A stretch of 64,000 bases of DNA, taken from positions 50,540,501-50,604,500 of the forward strand of contig CM074860.1 in assembly GCA_037501455.1 (NCBI GenBank). The letters run 5' to 3'. The DNA comes from Lantana camara (lineage: Eukaryota; Streptophyta; Magnoliopsida; Lamiales; Verbenaceae). The position numbers were made by a program, and so were the translations under genes. Shown in pieces: positions 9,562 to 21,698 of this stretch. Position 1 is the first letter of the stretch; each line of letters starts with the position of its first letter. The notes beneath the pieces are model-generated. The model saw only the letters and a list, made by a program, of their open reading frames with translations, had not been told where the DNA came from and ran no database searches.

Positions 9562-12500
9562 GGTACAGGCCAAAATTGCATATAAAGTTTTACCGGCAAA
9601 ACTGACCCTAAACAAAATCAGTCCAAAAGCATACCAAATAAACTCCAAATATTATGAAACTTGATATACAACATATTTAGCATGTTAGGAACATATTTCA
9701 TTTAGAACTCAAAGGCTAGATCACGCGTTAAGAGCACCGAAATCATGCAGCAACTCTGGAGCGCCAAAAACGGACATATGAGCTCAATTGGTTCAATCAT
9801 GCCATGATCAAGTACTTAGGAGCTGAAAATGAAGCTGAAACTCTAGGGAATGAACACTAACATGATAAGAAACTAATATAATCCATGTATATGCAAATTG
9901 ACACGAATTGGAGCACATTAGAACCACCAAGTAATCACAAAATGCAACAGCAGCAGTTCGGTTCGCGCATAGCATACAAACAGGCCATCATGCTTCGATT
10001 AGGAGCTGAAAATGAATCTAAAAACTTGCAAGAGCAGGGCTAATATGTAAACCAATTAGTATACAACATCTCCATGCAAATTCACACGAATTGGAAGTCA
10101 TTAACTCAAGCAACAAAGCACAAAACGTCACAGCAATCCCAAAACAGGGGAGCAGTTTTTAAGGTTCAAGAACTCAAGTTTGCAGCCATATTAAAGCATG
10201 AATTCCGGGCAAAACGAAGCACATTCATAGAACAACATGTATACTACATTACCAAGCATTAGCATACGAAATTGGAGGCAAGAATTCATCCATTTGATCT
10301 CAAAAACGTGACAGCAGTTTGGTGGAAATGAGCAGATTTGCAGCAGTTCGGTTTTCAAGTTTCATGGCCAAAAACTCAAGGTTTCAATCATGTTATCCAA
10401 GAGAAAACAACCCTAACACATCTAGCATGAAGTAAGAATCAAGAATGGAAGCAAAGGAGTTCATATAATCAACAAGGAAGCACCAAATCAGCCACAAACT
10501 CAAGCTAAGGCAAGGAAGCAACAAATGACCTCTAACCCTAACTATTCATGCAAGTCTCCATAACCTTATTAAATCTGATGCAAATCATGAATTTCAAGGA
10601 TCAAATGAAGCGTAGAAGAGAGGAGAATACATAAATATACTTACCTTTAAGAGTTCATGGAGTGTGGAAGAGATTGGCTCCAAAAATCACAAGGTCTTGA
10701 AGAGGGCTTTCTTCTTCTCCTCTTCTCTTCTCTCTCGATCTGTTTCAGCACAAATGAGGGGGGGTTTGGCTAGGTTTTCAGCTGATAAGGGAGAGGGAGA
10801 GACTTAACTCAAGTCAAGTTATCAAGGGTTAGGCTTAGGTTGAGTTAAATTGGCCCCACAAGTACATGACTAGTCAAAGAAGGTGGCTTAAGCACAAGCT
10901 GTTCGTTCCGGTCAAAAAACGAGGGTCTAAACGGGCTTAGAAAAATACCAAATCAGGTTCCTTGGCTTCATCTCTTCGTTACGAGTCCAACGCATCTTCC
11001 GGAATTCGAATCCGAATTCCCTAGCTCAGGTTATGGCCTCCGGAACAAGAGGCGCGCTAAAACTAGTTAGGCCCTCATGTCCCTTGTCACATACTTAAGG
11101 TTTAAAACCTCGAAAAACGAACACGAAAACTTAAAACGAGCATGCAAACACATTCATAACTCACGTATATCACGCATATCAAAATTTCACAAAAATCGGA
11201 ATTGAATTCCGGCACATAACAAGCAAATTACGAGCATACGAAACTTAAACGTTTAAAATCAAAGTTCATGAATATAAACAATTAATTTCATATTAATTCA
11301 AATAATCATATAAGCATTAAAATAACATTCAAATACGTAATTAAATAATTTAAAGCACATAAAACCCTCTCGTTACGGCGTACCTGGAAATCCGAACGAT
11401 CGGGATGTTACAAACTCCCCTCCTTCAAAAGGACCTCTCCTCAGGTCCTAAGGAGAATCTTGAACGGCTTCGAAGACAAGCCCAAAATCCACATTTCCGC
11501 TGCGCCACTCTGATCCTATACTTCTTTTTACCCTATCTCCTTAATTGGCGAACCGGACACAAAGTCCTAGTCGTTTGCCCCAACTTCCCAAATAAAGATT
11601 CGGGAGTAGTTGGAGAATTCTCAACCTTGGCACGTAGACATTACTACACAAAGTCCATAACGTCTTTCTTATGCCAGAACATCCGGGTCCCAAAACTCCG
11701 AACAACCTCAACCCTGAGTGGGATAAACTCGTGACCTTGCACTCCTTAAGGCGTAGGCTACCGTTCGTCTACGAGCAACACACAACAAAGGCCTTCCTTT
11801 ATGCCTCGGTTGGAAACAAGGTAGCCTTTTGTACCTTTGGTTAGGCAAGAGCCAATACCGTGGGTAACTCTCTTCAACCGCCTCTTCCCACTCAAAACCG
11901 TGCCTCTTACTCTGAGACAATCCTCGGTTCTTCTACGGGAAATACCAACGGGTTAGCCTTCTATCTAGTACCCGAAGATATCGTTGAGTCCCTGACGGAC
12001 CTCCTAAAAGCATCCGCTAACGCCAACGAAAACAAGGCACCTTCAGACAAGCTGACCAAAAGCAGTTCGACCCTCACAACTCACCAAACACTCACGAACA
12101 CTCCACACCACAAGCTCTCACCACAAGAAAGTACTAACGCAAAAAGGGAAACAAACAAAGCACACAACGAACAAGAGCCAAGTAGGAAAAGAGATACGTA
12201 ACAAGTAAAACTAGGAAATAAAGGAAGCACACTTCAAATAAAAACCAAGAAGAGAAAGAATCACACAATAGGCAAGAACCAAGGGTGAAAGCAATTACGC
12301 ATCAAGCAAAACTGAAAAGGGAAGGAAACACATTACAAGTAAGAGCCACGAAGGGAAAGAAACACTTAACAAGCAAGAACAAGAAGAGGCATAATTACGC
12401 AACAAACATAATGAAGAATCACCTAAAAACAAGGAGTAAGACAATAAGCACATGCGTTTCCCCCCAATGTTATAATATGCGTGAAATGTAATGCCATGAA

Positions 12501-12919
12501 TGCTTCATGTACCGTTCACCATAGGAGTAGCGTTGAGTGTGATGCCATCCTCTTGTTTTCCGGGAGGATCATCTTGTGCTTGAACCGGGATCTTGAAGTC
12601 ATAGTATTTCCTTGAAGACCTCAACTTCTTGTTATTCGATTAACTTTCATCATGCCTTCGATTCCTCCACAATTGAGTCCTCCTACCACCTTTGGTATTG
12701 AAATCTGTCATTGTTTGATATTGGTGACCTCATGAGATTCTTGAGTTTCTTCATGCCATGTAATTCGAGTCTCTACAATGTATATATTAAATTATTTCCG
12801 GTGAGGAGATGTAAAAATCTATCTATCTTCGGTATTTTAATCTTCTTATACTCGGCAACTTTGAAGTCTTAAGTTTTCAAAATTTCTCTTGTCTCTTAGT
12901 TTCTCGCCTTGTCTCCCAA

Positions 12920-13138
12920 TTATTTCGCCTTGAAATATTTTCCCAACTCGCGGCACTTGAAACAATTCCTAATTTCTCTTAATTTGATCCTTTTACTTCG
13001 GTGTTGGAATCTTTCTTTTCTTGACATTGTTGATATCTTGAAGCTTCTCGAAATTTCTTGAAATTTAGATTCCTTGCTTGATCTTCGAACTCCAAACTGA
13101 TCTTTTCTTCTCATAAGTGTTGGCAAGACTCCCTTCAT
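12920..13138 (-). pseudogene. G3 gag fragment with decayed zinc knuckle
   Basis: A 72-residue basic reading frame ending CFKCRELGKYFKAK. In G5 the same place reads CFKCRELGHK followed by a stop and Cys, so this is a CCHC zinc knuckle (nucleic-acid-binding part of gag) that kept the first two Cys and lost the His and last Cys. The family is inferred from the G5 comparison. Confidence 0.5.
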
Positions 13139-13785
13139 TAATTGACTATTCCTTCATAGCTCCTTTTATCTTGTATCCTCGGATCACGCACATATTCTTG
13201 AAATTTGAAAATTTGATCGAATTTCATACTTACTTGCTTGAAATCAATTCCGAACCTTAGGACAGTCCTCGAAGATACCCAATCTTTTAAACCCTTGTTG
13301 GAAATTGTCCATCTACTTTCATTCTTAAATTTGAAACTTTCCTATCACCAAACACGAAAGGAGGGTGCTTGCACAAAGTTCTCGAATAGAACTTCTTCAC
13401 AGGAATTATTCTCGAACTCCTCAAATCTTTATTAAAATCTCTTGCTCACCTAGAACTTGACCTTGATATCCCCATTTCAAACCCCTTCAAAAGATAAAGT
13501 CTCCAAACCCCTTATAGCCCGAATATACCAGTCTCCCTTGTCCTTTTCCCGGTAATACTTGTTGATGTCGAAGGAGTATCCTGAAATAAAATACAATTCC
13601 AAGAAGGTATCGATGCATGCGGGGTTTCTAGTGCGTGTTCATGTGAACTATTAATACAAATAATATCAAATAATATCAAGTAAGTCACATAAATGATGTA
13701 GTGAATGCCAACGAACCCGTAATCCTAAGCCGAACGACCAAGACAAACCCGACACGACACGAGAGCTCCGGTTTTGCAACCTAGA

Positions 13786-13797
13786 GCTCTGATACCA
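13786..13797 (-). other. G3 primer-binding site
   Basis: Minus-strand TGGTATCAGAGC, eight bases inside the 5' LTR. It forms one arm of a hairpin AGAGCTC/GAGCTCT (13762-13790) with inner pairs GGTT/AACC, the same design as G5. Confidence 0.88.
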
Positions 13798-14250
13798 CCT
13801 AAGGATGTAACACCCCGGAGCGAAGGGCGCCACATCCCCCGCACCATAACCCAACACGTGAAGCGAAATGGGAACTCCGTCCACGTATCAAGTCACGGCG
13901 AACGGGTGACAAACAAAAATCCAACCTAAGCTAGGCGGTCTAGACCCTACTCGGAGCACGCAATAAAACAAGTAACGAATGCGGAAGCACCAGAATCTCA
14001 TAAAGCAAATAAACATACTCAAGATATATCAAACTTTCGATTCAATCTATACAAACTTTACAATTTCGAATTGGAGGCATAACTTAGACATAATTCAGAA
14101 TTAGCCAAAAAGCATAAAGAAACGAAAATGCCATGCATGAGACTCAAGCTATCCTCAAACCCGACTCAAAGACAACCGCCTAGCTCCAACACCTCAGAAC
14201 GAGTACCTGCAACTCAAAACAAATGGGGAAAAGATAGAAATAACGAGGGT

Positions 14251-14265
14251 CAGTCCTAGAGACTG
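14251..14265 (-). other. Conserved stem-loop CAGTC-N5-GACTG (G3 5' LTR)
   Basis: Identical to the 3' LTR copy at 7923-7937. Confidence 0.65.
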
Positions 14266-14692
14266 GTGAGGGGGCTAACACACACACCCATACATATACG
14301 TAAGAGCAAAGCATATACAAAGCTTAAAGGGTTCATGAACCGGGCACGATTTTTGCATTCTAAAACATTTAACCCGTGGTAATATATATAAAGAAAGAAG
14401 GTTGGGGCCGAAGGCCAAATCAGTCAAGTTTTAGAGTTTAGAAATCCACCCCCGTTTCACAACCATAATCGAAACATAACGAACTGAAAGCTTAAATCCA
14501 TCACCCTTACTTACTCTATACACCAAGGCGAAACGAAAACAAAACAAATCATAACCCAACTCCACCCCAACACCGTTTTGGGGAGAGAGGTGCCCCTCTC
14601 AACCCCTGCTGAAAGCTGAATGAGACGGGGGATCCACTCGCTCCTTCGACGGGTCACTAAGCACACCGTCGGCTCAAGAAGACCCGCCTTCC

Positions 14693-14708
14693 CCTCGACC
14701 TCCCGAGG
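14693..14708 (-). other. Conserved GGAGGT-loop stem (G3 5' LTR)
   Basis: CCTCG/CGAGG stem with loop GGAGGT on the minus strand, as in the 3' LTR. Confidence 0.6.
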
Positions 14709-15762
14709 ATGGGCGAAATCTCCCTTTTGTGGAGTCGTGTTGATGAGAGAGCCCGGCGACCCCATGGCCGACCCGGGATCACATACCACTTCTCCGGGGC
14801 CCAAACTTACACTTACACTTATACTTGCACTTATCACACTTACCAGGCGAAGCTTATCCACAAATCTTATCACGCTTACAAACACACACACACTTAAACA
14901 AAGCTTGTCAAAACAAAAGAAAATAGAGCTTATATACTTATAAAAGCGTTTTCAAATTCTTAAGGCAAACGGGACAAATCCCACGAAATACGTATCCAAA
15001 CACATATCTATATATATACATATATAAGTCGCATGCGGGTTCGAAATTCAATTAGGGTCTTAGGTCATCATAACTAAAAGGAAAGAAAACCTCACCTGGA
15101 CGAGCAAACCAACCAAAACGGACCAAAAGGAGTCAAACGAACCACTTCCTCAACAACGGGATGAACCTAAGAGCAAAACAAAGAGCAAGAGGCAAACTTA
15201 GACTCAAATGAACCATATTGACGCTCGGCGAATGCGTATGATTGCATAAAAGATGATATTATGTCATGAACACGTTCATGTGCACTATTAAGGAATTTAA
15301 ATCATATAATCAAGTCATTCAATCCTTCGATCACTTTCATTCAAATTCATAATTACACGTTTCCAATCAATTCAAGAAATTCAAAACACAAGATCTAACA
15401 TTTAAACAAATAAGAGCATTGAAGTAAATTAAGTTCGACACACATTCAAACGTACTCAATCTTACACAAAACTCTACTACGTACACACTATTACCTCATA
15501 TAACATATTTCCAAAGTATGAAAACAAGAACAAATCACAAGACAAGGGAAATGGGTTATGTAAATCATAAACGCCACAAAACGCACATAAACGACATTCA
15601 ACAAAAGCATGTCTAAATCTCACCCAAATGTTATGAAATCGAACCACAATACTCCCAACACTTAGTAAAACAAGTTCATAGTTCATCACAAACGAAGATA
15701 AAGGCAATAAAGAGGTGAAACAAACTAAAAACCAAAAAGGAAAACCAAGGGCTGCGCAAGGG

Positions 15763-15890
15763 GAGGGACACGGGGGTGTCCCTCAACTTAACTAAGCTGA
15801 GCCACGCCCGTGGCTCAGTCCAGACATGCCCAGGAAGCATGACACGCCCGTGTCTCACATTTCAGTGCAAATGAGACACGGGGGTGTCTC
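15763..15890. repeat. Type A palindrome array, G3 5' LTR
   Basis: GAGGGACAC/GTGTCCCTC (15763-15784), CTGAGCCAC/GTGGCTCAG around GCCC (15797-15818, perfect here while the other LTR has one mismatch), GACAC/GTGTC (15841-15854) and GAGACAC/GTGTCTC (15873-15890). Confidence 0.85.
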
Positions 15891-17724
15891 GGTACAGGCC
15901 AAAATTGCATACAAAGTTTTACCGGCAAAACTTACCCTAAACAAAATCAGTCCAAAAGCATACCGAATCAACTCCAAATATTATGAAACTTGATAAACAA
16001 CATATTTATCATGTTATAAACATATTTCATTTAGAACTCAAAGGCTAGATCACGCGTTAAGAGCACCGAAATCATGCAGCAACTCTGGAGCGCCAAAAAC
16101 GGACATATGAGCTCAATTGGTTCAATCATGCCATGATCAAGTACTTAGGAGCTGAAAATGAAGCTGAAACTCTAGGGAATGAACACTAACATGATAAGCA
16201 ACTAATATACTCCATGTATATGCAAATTGACAGGAATTGGAGCACATTAGAACCACCAAGTAATCACAAAATGCAACAGCAGCAGTTCGGTTCGCGCATA
16301 GCATACAAACAGGCCATCATGCTTCGATTAGGAGCTGAAAATGAATCTAAAAACTTGCAAGAGCAGGGCTAACATATAAACCAATTAGTATACAACATCC
16401 CCATGCAAATTCACACGAATTGGAAGTCATTAACTCAAGCAACAAAGCACAAAACGTCACAGCAGTCCCAAAACAGGGGAGCAGTTTTTAAGGTTCAAGA
16501 ACTCAAGTTTGCAGCCATATTAAAGCATGAATTCCGGGAAAAACGAAGCACATTCATAGAACAACATGTATACTACATTACCAAGCATTAGCATACGAAA
16601 TTGGAGGCAAGAATTCATCCATTTGATCTCAAAAACGTGACAGCAGTTTGGTGGAAATGAGCAGATTTGCAGCAGTTCGGTTTTCAAGTTTCATGGCCAA
16701 AAACTGAAGGTTTCAATCATGTTATCCAAGAGAAAACAACCCTAACACATCTAGCATGAAGTAAGAATCAAGAATGGAAGCAAAGGAGTTCATATAATCA
16801 ACAAGGAAGCACCAAATCAGCCACAAACTCAAGCTAAGGCAAGGAAGCAACAAATGACCTCTAACCCTAACTATTCATGCAAGTGTCCATAACCTTATTA
16901 AATCTGATGCAAATCATGAATTTCAAGGATCAAATGAAGCATAGAAGAGAGGAGAATACATAAATATACTTACCTTTAAGAGTTCATGGAGTGTGGAAGA
17001 GATTGGCTCCAAAAATCACAAGGTCTTGAAGAGGGCTTTCTTCTTCTCCTCTTCTCTTCTCTCTCGATCTGTTTCAGCACAAATGAGGGGGGGTTTGGCT
17101 CGGTTTTCAGCTGATAAGGGAGAGGGAGAGACTTAACTCAAGTCAAGTTATCAAGGGTTAGGCTTAGGTTGAGTTAAATTGGCCCCACAAGTACATGACT
17201 AGTCAAAGAAGGTGGCTTAAGCACAAGTTGTTCGTTCCGGTCAAAAAACGAGGGTCTAAACGGGATTAGAAAAATACCAAATCAGGTTCCTTGGCTTCAT
17301 CTCTTCGTTACGAGTCCAACGCATCTTCCGGAATTCGAATCCGAATTCCCTAGCTCAAGTTATGGCCTCCGGAACAAGAGGCGCGCTAAAACTAGTTAGG
17401 CCCTCATGTCCCTCGTCACATACTTAAAACGAACACGAAAACTTAAAACGAGCATGCAAACACATTCATAACTCACGTATATCACGCATATCGAAATTTC
17501 ACAAAAATCGGAATTGAATTCCGGCACATAACAAGCAAATTACAAGCATACGAAACTTAAACGTTTAAAATCAAAGTTCATGAATATAAACAATTAATTT
17601 CATATTAATTCAAATAATCATATAAGCATTAAAATAACATTCAAATACGTAATTAAATAATTTAAAGCACATAAAACCCTCTCGTTATGGCGTACCTGGA
17701 AATCCGAACGATCGGGATGTTACA

Positions 17725-17773
17725 GGTAAACAATTACGTTATACCTGCACGGCCGAATTATCGGGGCGCCATA
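17725..17773 (-). mobile_element. Gypsy G2: 3' LTR, terminal piece
   Basis: Starts with the second copy of the GGTAA duplication (17725-17729) and ends at the LTR terminus, minus-strand TATGGCGCCCC, where the 5' LTR has TGTGACGCCCC. The terminal TG has decayed to TA. Confidence 0.88.
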
Positions 17774-17791
17774 ACCTCTCCCCCTTAAAGG
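17774..17791 (-). other. G2 polypurine tract
   Basis: Minus-strand CCTTTAAGGGGGAGAGGT directly before the 3' LTR. G6 has the equivalent TTTAAGGGGGAGAGA at the same place. It primes plus-strand DNA synthesis. Confidence 0.85.
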
Positions 17792-17806
17792 AATCCGTCC
17801 TCGGAT

Positions 17807-18001
17807 TCATTGATCGCCCGGAAACAATTCGGGATGAAATCTTTTCATCTTATCCTCCGTCTCCCACGTAGCCTCTTCCGTTTTATCACTTCTCCATAAG
17901 ACTTTAACTAGTGGGATCTGCCGTTTTCGAAGCTCTTGAAATTTACGATCCAAAATCTTAATCGGCTTCTGAACGAAGGTGAGATTCGGTTCTAACTCCA
18001 T
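17807..18001 (-). pseudogene. G2 integrase C-terminal chromodomain
   Basis: 64 residues. PIKILDRKFQELRKRQIPLV followed by KVLW and EEATWETEDKM is the chromodomain signature at the end of chromovirus integrases, which helps target integration to chromatin. It is in frame with the preceding piece but separated by a stop codon at 18002-18007. The nearest known lineage by wording and LTR length is Tekay/Del. Confidence 0.8.
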
Positions 18002-18004
18002 TTC

Positions 18005-18217
18005 CTAAATGGGAATAACTTCCGATTCATCCGGATAATATTTCCGAAGCTGAGACACATGAAATACATTATGAATTCCAGTCAAACTCGGGGGTAGGTC
18101 CAAACGATAGGCCGTATGTCCAATTTTCTCCAAAATTTCATACGGTCCTAGATACCGAGGATTCAATTTCCCTCCTTTTCCGATCCTCGAAAATCCCTTA
18201 CGAGGTGAGGCTTTCAA
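18005..18217 (-). pseudogene. G2 integrase GPY/F module
   Basis: Contains KLNPRYLGPYEILEKIG and the FHVSQLRKY stretch typical of the integrase C-terminal part in Ty3/gypsy elements. In frame with pol upstream, separated by a TGA at 18257-18259 after ADH and a TAG at its own end. Confidence 0.8.
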
Positions 18218-18256
18218 GAATACCCTATCACCAATCTCAAACTGAAGATCTTTCCT

Positions 18257-20335
18257 TCAGTGATCAGCATAGCTTTTCTGTCTGTCCTGGGCTGCTTTCA
18301 TCCGTTGTCTGATTATTTGGACCTTATCAATTGCCTCTTGCACGGCCTTAGAGGGTTTTTCCTTGTTCTCTCCTCGTTTCACACCCTCTTGCTTAGTCCA
18401 ATTCCATTCTTCCAAATCAAAGAACAACGGTGACCTGCATTTCTGTCCGTAGAGAGCCTCATATGGAGCCATTTCTATTGATGCTTGAAAGCTGTTATTA
18501 TAGGCGAATTCAATCAAAGGCAATTGTTCGTTCCATGAACTCGAAAAGTCCAATGCACATGCTCTCAACATATCCTCCAAATATTTAATTAATCCCTCCG
18601 ATTGGCCGTCTGTCTGAGGATGGAAAGTTGTGCTGAATTGAAGTCTTGTGCCCAGATTCCTTTGTAATTCTTGCCAAAATCTAGAAGTAAACCTCGGATC
18701 CCGATCTGATACAATGCTAACTGGTACTCCATGAAGTCGGACAATTTCATCCACATACTTCTTAGCCAATTTATTCACCTTATCCGACATTCGAATAGCG
18801 AGAAAATGTGCCGATTTCGTCAGTCGATCCACTATTACCCAAATTCCATCTAAACCACCTTTCACTCGGGGAAGACCCGTAACGAAATCCATCGCCACTT
18901 GCTGCCATTTCCATTCTGGAATAGGTAACAGTTGCAGTAGCCCCGATGGCTTCTGATGCTCTGCTTTCACCACTTGGCAAGTCAAACAATGTCTCACGAA
19001 GTTGATTACATCCCGCTTAAGTCCATTCCACCAATAAAATTTCTTTAAGTCCTTATACATCTTATTTCCCCTGGGATGTATCGAATACCCTGGCCGATGA
19101 GCTTCTTCCAAAATCAACCGTCTCAACTCTTCCGGAACCACAACTCTGTTCTTAAACCTAAGAAGTCCGGTGTCATCAAATCCGAACGGACTCTCTGAAT
19201 CATTTCTAGCTTTCTGCACTAATTTCTGAACCTCGGAGTCCACTCTCTGAGCTTCAAATAACCTCTGCTGAAGATCCGGTTGAACGGCAATATTCCGAAT
19301 ACTAGCTCTTAGCTTGAAAGACTCAGATTCATCCATAGTTTCCACTTTAACACTTGACACGCTAGCCTTCCTACTAACCGCATCCGCGACCACGTTGGCC
19401 TTTCCTGGATGGTATCGAATCGTACACGCATAATCCGCCAACATTTCCATCCAACGCCTCTGTCTCTTGTTTAATTCCTTCTGAGAAAACAAATACTGGA
19501 GACTCTTGTGGTCGGAAAAGATCTCAAAAGAAACTCCGTAGAGATAGTGTCTCCACTTTCCCAAAGCGAAGATCACTGCTGCAAGCTCGAGATAGTGAGT
19601 GGGATAATTCTGTTCATGATCTTTCAGTTTTCTCGAGGCATAAGCTATCACCTTACCCTTCTGCATCAAAACACATCCCAACCCTTCTTTCGAGGCGCCC
19701 GTATAAACCATGTATCCTTCCGTGCCCTCGGGAAGTGCTAATACCGGTGCAGTGGTCAATTTTTCCTTTAAGAGTTGGAAAGTAGCTTCACATGCCTTGT
19801 CCCACTCAAATATTGCTTCCTTCTTAGTTAATCGAGTTAAAGGACCGGCTATCTTCGAAAAATCCTTCAGGAACCTTCGGTAATAACCTGCCAATCCCAA
19901 GAAACTTCTAACCTCAGAAGCATTTTTCGGACTCTGCCATTGAATAACCGTCTCGATCTTTGAAGGATCAACTTCCAAACCCTTACTCGAAATAATATGG
20001 CCTAGAAAAGCAACCCGGTCGATCCAAAACTCACACTTACTAAACTTCGCATACAACCGGTGCTCTCTCAATGTCTCCAATACCAAATTGAGATGCCTAA
20101 CATGATCTTCCGGAGTCTTTGAATACATAAGAATGTCATCAATGAAGATTACGATGAATTTATCCAAATAAGGTCGAAGAATCCGATGCATCATATCCAT
20201 AAATGCTGCAGGGGCATTTGTCAAACCAAAAGGCATCACTACGAACTCATAATGCCCATACCGGGTGTTAAATCCTGTCTTTGGTATATCCTCTTTCCGG
20301 ATTTTCAACTGGTAGTAGCCTTGCCTTAAATCCAA
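18257..20335 (-). CDS. G2 pol fragment: RT, RNase H, integrase
   Basis: 692-residue reading frame. The RT part begins in LDLRQGYYQ and contains [12 protein letters not shown] and the catalytic FIDD (near residue 66). RNase H follows, with ELAAV and SDHKSLQY present but the first catalytic Asp replaced: VYTGAS where relatives (including G6) have YTDA. Integrase has an HHCC zinc finger (H..H, CLTC), Asp in MDF, Asp in SDRDPRF and Glu in GQSE, spaced as D-35-E. Flanking stops (TAA at 20357-20359, TGA at 18257-18259) break it from the rest of pol. Expected product is an RT/integrase polyprotein; this copy should be dead. Confidence 0.88.
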   Translation of the reverse strand: MDLRQGYYQLKIRKEDIPKTGFNTRYGHYEFVVMPFGLTNAPAAFMDMMHRILRPYLDKFIVIFIDDILMYSKTPEDHVRHLNLVLETLREHRLYAKFSKCEFWIDRVAFLGHIISSKGLEVDPSKIETVIQWQSPKNASEVRSFLGLAGYYRRFLKDFSKIAGPLTRLTKKEAIFEWDKACEATFQLLKEKLTTAPVLALPEGTEGYMVYTGASKEGLGCVLMQKGKVIAYASRKLKDHEQNYPTHYLELAAVIFALGKWRHYLYGVSFEIFSDHKSLQYLFSQKELNKRQRRWMEMLADYACTIRYHPGKANVVADAVSRKASVSSVKVETMDESESFKLRASIRNIAVQPDLQQRLFEAQRVDSEVQKLVQKARNDSESPFGFDDTGLLRFKNRVVVPEELRRLILEEAHRPGYSIHPRGNKMYKDLKKFYWWNGLKRDVINFVRHCLTCQVVKAEHQKPSGLLQLLPIPEWKWQQVAMDFVTGLPRVKGGLDGIWVIVDRLTKSAHFLAIRMSDKVNKLAKKYVDEIVRLHGVPVSIVSDRDPRFTSRFWQELQRNLGTRLQFSTTFHPQTDGQSEGLIKYLEDMLRACALDFSSSWNEQLPLIEFAYNNSFQASIEMAPYEALYGQKCRSPLFFDLEEWNWTKQEGVKRGENKEKPSKAVQEAIDKVQIIRQRMKAAQDRQKSYADH

Positions 20336-20356
20336 TTTCGAATAAACCTTTGAACC

Positions 20357-21091
20357 TTACAGCATGTCAAATAAATCCTCAATGTGGGGCAACGGGTACT
20401 TATTCTTGATGGTCATCCGATTAAGCTCCCGGTAATCTATACACATCCTCAACGGCCCATCTTTCTTTTTGACAAAGAGAACCGGAGCACCCCACGGAGA
20501 TGAACTCGGTCGGATATAACCACTCTTAAGTAATTCCTCGAGTTGAATCTTCAGCTCCTTCAACTCTGTCGGAGCCATTCTATAAGGAGTCTTGGAGTAA
20601 GGTTCTGATCCCGGATATAAATCAAAAACAAATTCAATCTCCCGATCCGGTGGTAGAGAACCCAGAATTTTTGGAAATACATCGGGATATTCCTTTACTA
20701 CAGCCGTCTCCTCAAAACTTGATTGATCCTTTGGTTTATTAAGGAGATAGGCAATAAATCCCGTGGCTCCATCCTTTACCAAGTTGCGAGCTTCCATAAA
20801 CGATAAAAGAGACACATTCTTCGACCCAACTTCTCCAACCAACTCTTCACCCAACTTTATCTTCTTCTTAAAATAATCAACTTCGGGCCGGTGCCGATAC
20901 AACCAATCGATCCCGAAGATTACCCCATACTTCTTCATAGGCATAACAATAAAATCTGACGGATAATCTTTCCCCTCTATCAAAACTGAACAACCACTGA
21001 CAATCCGATCTGTCTGCAAACTACCTCCAAGGGGCGAACTCACAAAATAACAGGAATTTGAGAAGTAACAGGTAGGCACAGAGAGGCACAT
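20357..21091 (-). pseudogene. G2 pol fragment: protease C-part and RT N-part
   Basis: 244 residues. It opens in the C-terminal half of the protease ([20 protein letters not shown]), passes the linker EYPDVFP and enters RT with [27 protein letters not shown] and CIDYRELN. It ends at a TAA just before [10 protein letters not shown], where related copies have a sense codon. The start in another frame than 21040-21573 marks a frameshift near 21060-21090. Confidence 0.82.
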
Positions 21092-21573
21092 AGATCAGAA
21101 GATATAAAAGTATGCGTAGCACCCGGATCGAATAATGCATGAATGCTCGTGTTATGAATGCAAACGGTACCTTCCACTACCGCGTTTGGATCAACCACGA
21201 CATTCTGCTCCTCGCTCTCAAGAGCATAAGCTCGTGCCTGAACCATCGGTCTCTGAGCTCCAGCTTGATATCCTGGAATCTTGTCCGGGCATGCAAAAGC
21301 CATATGATCTCCTTTCCCGCAAATTAGACACAACTTTAATCTTTTTCGGCAATTGTTAAAAGAATGAGTTGGCCATCCACAATAGGTACACGGTGGCTGA
21401 TCATTGCGAGATCCTTTAGGAGCCGGTGCAGCCTGAGGTGGTCGTGGAACGGGTGCAATCGGACCTCCGATTCTCGGCTTCTTGAAAGGCCCTTTTTGTG
21501 GGGGAGTTGGTACATTCATCGGCCTCTTTCCCTTGTTAAATCCCCAGCCGGATCCTGACCTTATCCTTGGCAA
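21040..21573 (-). pseudogene. G2 gag C-part and protease N-part
   Basis: 177 residues. A basic proline-rich stretch is followed by two CX2CX4HX4C zinc knuckles (CTYCGWPTHSFNNC and CLICGKGDHMAFAC), then the protease with LFDPGATHTFIS. The canonical active-site triplet is DSG or DTG; here it is DPG, which should abolish activity. Frameshifted against both gag and the next pol piece. Confidence 0.82.
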
Positions 21574-21698
21574 GAAACTGGCCTCCTAGCATTCACCGAA
21601 TCTTAAACCTTTAAGGCTTTTGAAGTAGCCTTCGCCCAAGTGCTCGTATTAACTGCCTCTAGAGCTGTCTGGATATCCAGTTGAAGCCCTTGAACAAA

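Larger units (their letters stand above)
7879..10644 (-). other. G3 3' LTR predicted leader introns and exon 2
   Basis: Splice motifs ATTAAAG|GTAAGTAT, TTTGCTCTTAG|GTTC, CCAG|GTGAGG and TTGCAG|GTAC occur in order on the minus strand. The second and third match G5 in wording and spacing. Confidence 0.5.
7478..11412 (-). mobile_element. G3: 3' LTR
   Basis: 3,935 bp, minus-strand TGTAACATCCCG...CGGGGTGTTACA. Predicted leader: donor AAAG|GTAAGT with intron 1 10644-8839; exon 2 8838-8768 (71 nt, the same length as in G5); intron 2 8767-7879 ending GAGTTGCAG. Exon 1 is preceded on the minus strand by CT-rich leader-like sequence. Confidence 0.9.
11413..13805 (-). pseudogene. G3 internal region, degenerate gag/pol remnant
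   Basis: 2.4 kb between LTRs. The polypurine tract (minus-strand AAGGAGGGGAGTT) abuts the 3' LTR at 11413-11431. The end near the primer site aligns by eye with the G5 leader and gag start (MSSQ region), but the ATG is lost here. Only short reading frames remain. 11708-12100 resembles the CT/GA-rich 3' part of the G5 internal region. No functional product is expected. Confidence 0.7.
14207..16973 (-). other. G3 5' LTR predicted leader introns and exon 2
   Basis: The same splice-like motifs as the 3' LTR copy: intron 1 16973-15167, exon 2 15166-15096 (71 nt), intron 2 15095-14207. Confidence 0.5.
7478..17724 (-). mobile_element. G3: complete non-autonomous gypsy element
   Basis: 10.2-kb element with two LTRs (7478-11412 and 13806-17724), a 5-bp target duplication, a primer site and a polypurine tract, but only 2.4 kb of internal DNA without intact gag or pol. 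The LTR pair differs at roughly one percent of positions by eye plus short indels, so insertion is recent and younger than G2. It resembles LARD-type non-autonomous elements. Its termini and polypurine tract closely match G5, so both belong to one family that depends on another element for proteins. Confidence 0.88.
13806..17724 (-). mobile_element. G3: 5' LTR
   Basis: 3,919 bp, near-identical to 7478-11412. Differences include scattered substitutions and a short deletion near 17427. All leader landmarks are kept: exon 2 15166-15096, donor at 16973, acceptor before 14206. Confidence 0.9.

Noticed and set aside
19508..19741. Plus-strand reading frame within G2 pol (similarly 21135-21558, 21847-22178)
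   Set aside because: Antisense shadows of the gag-pol frames on the minus strand.
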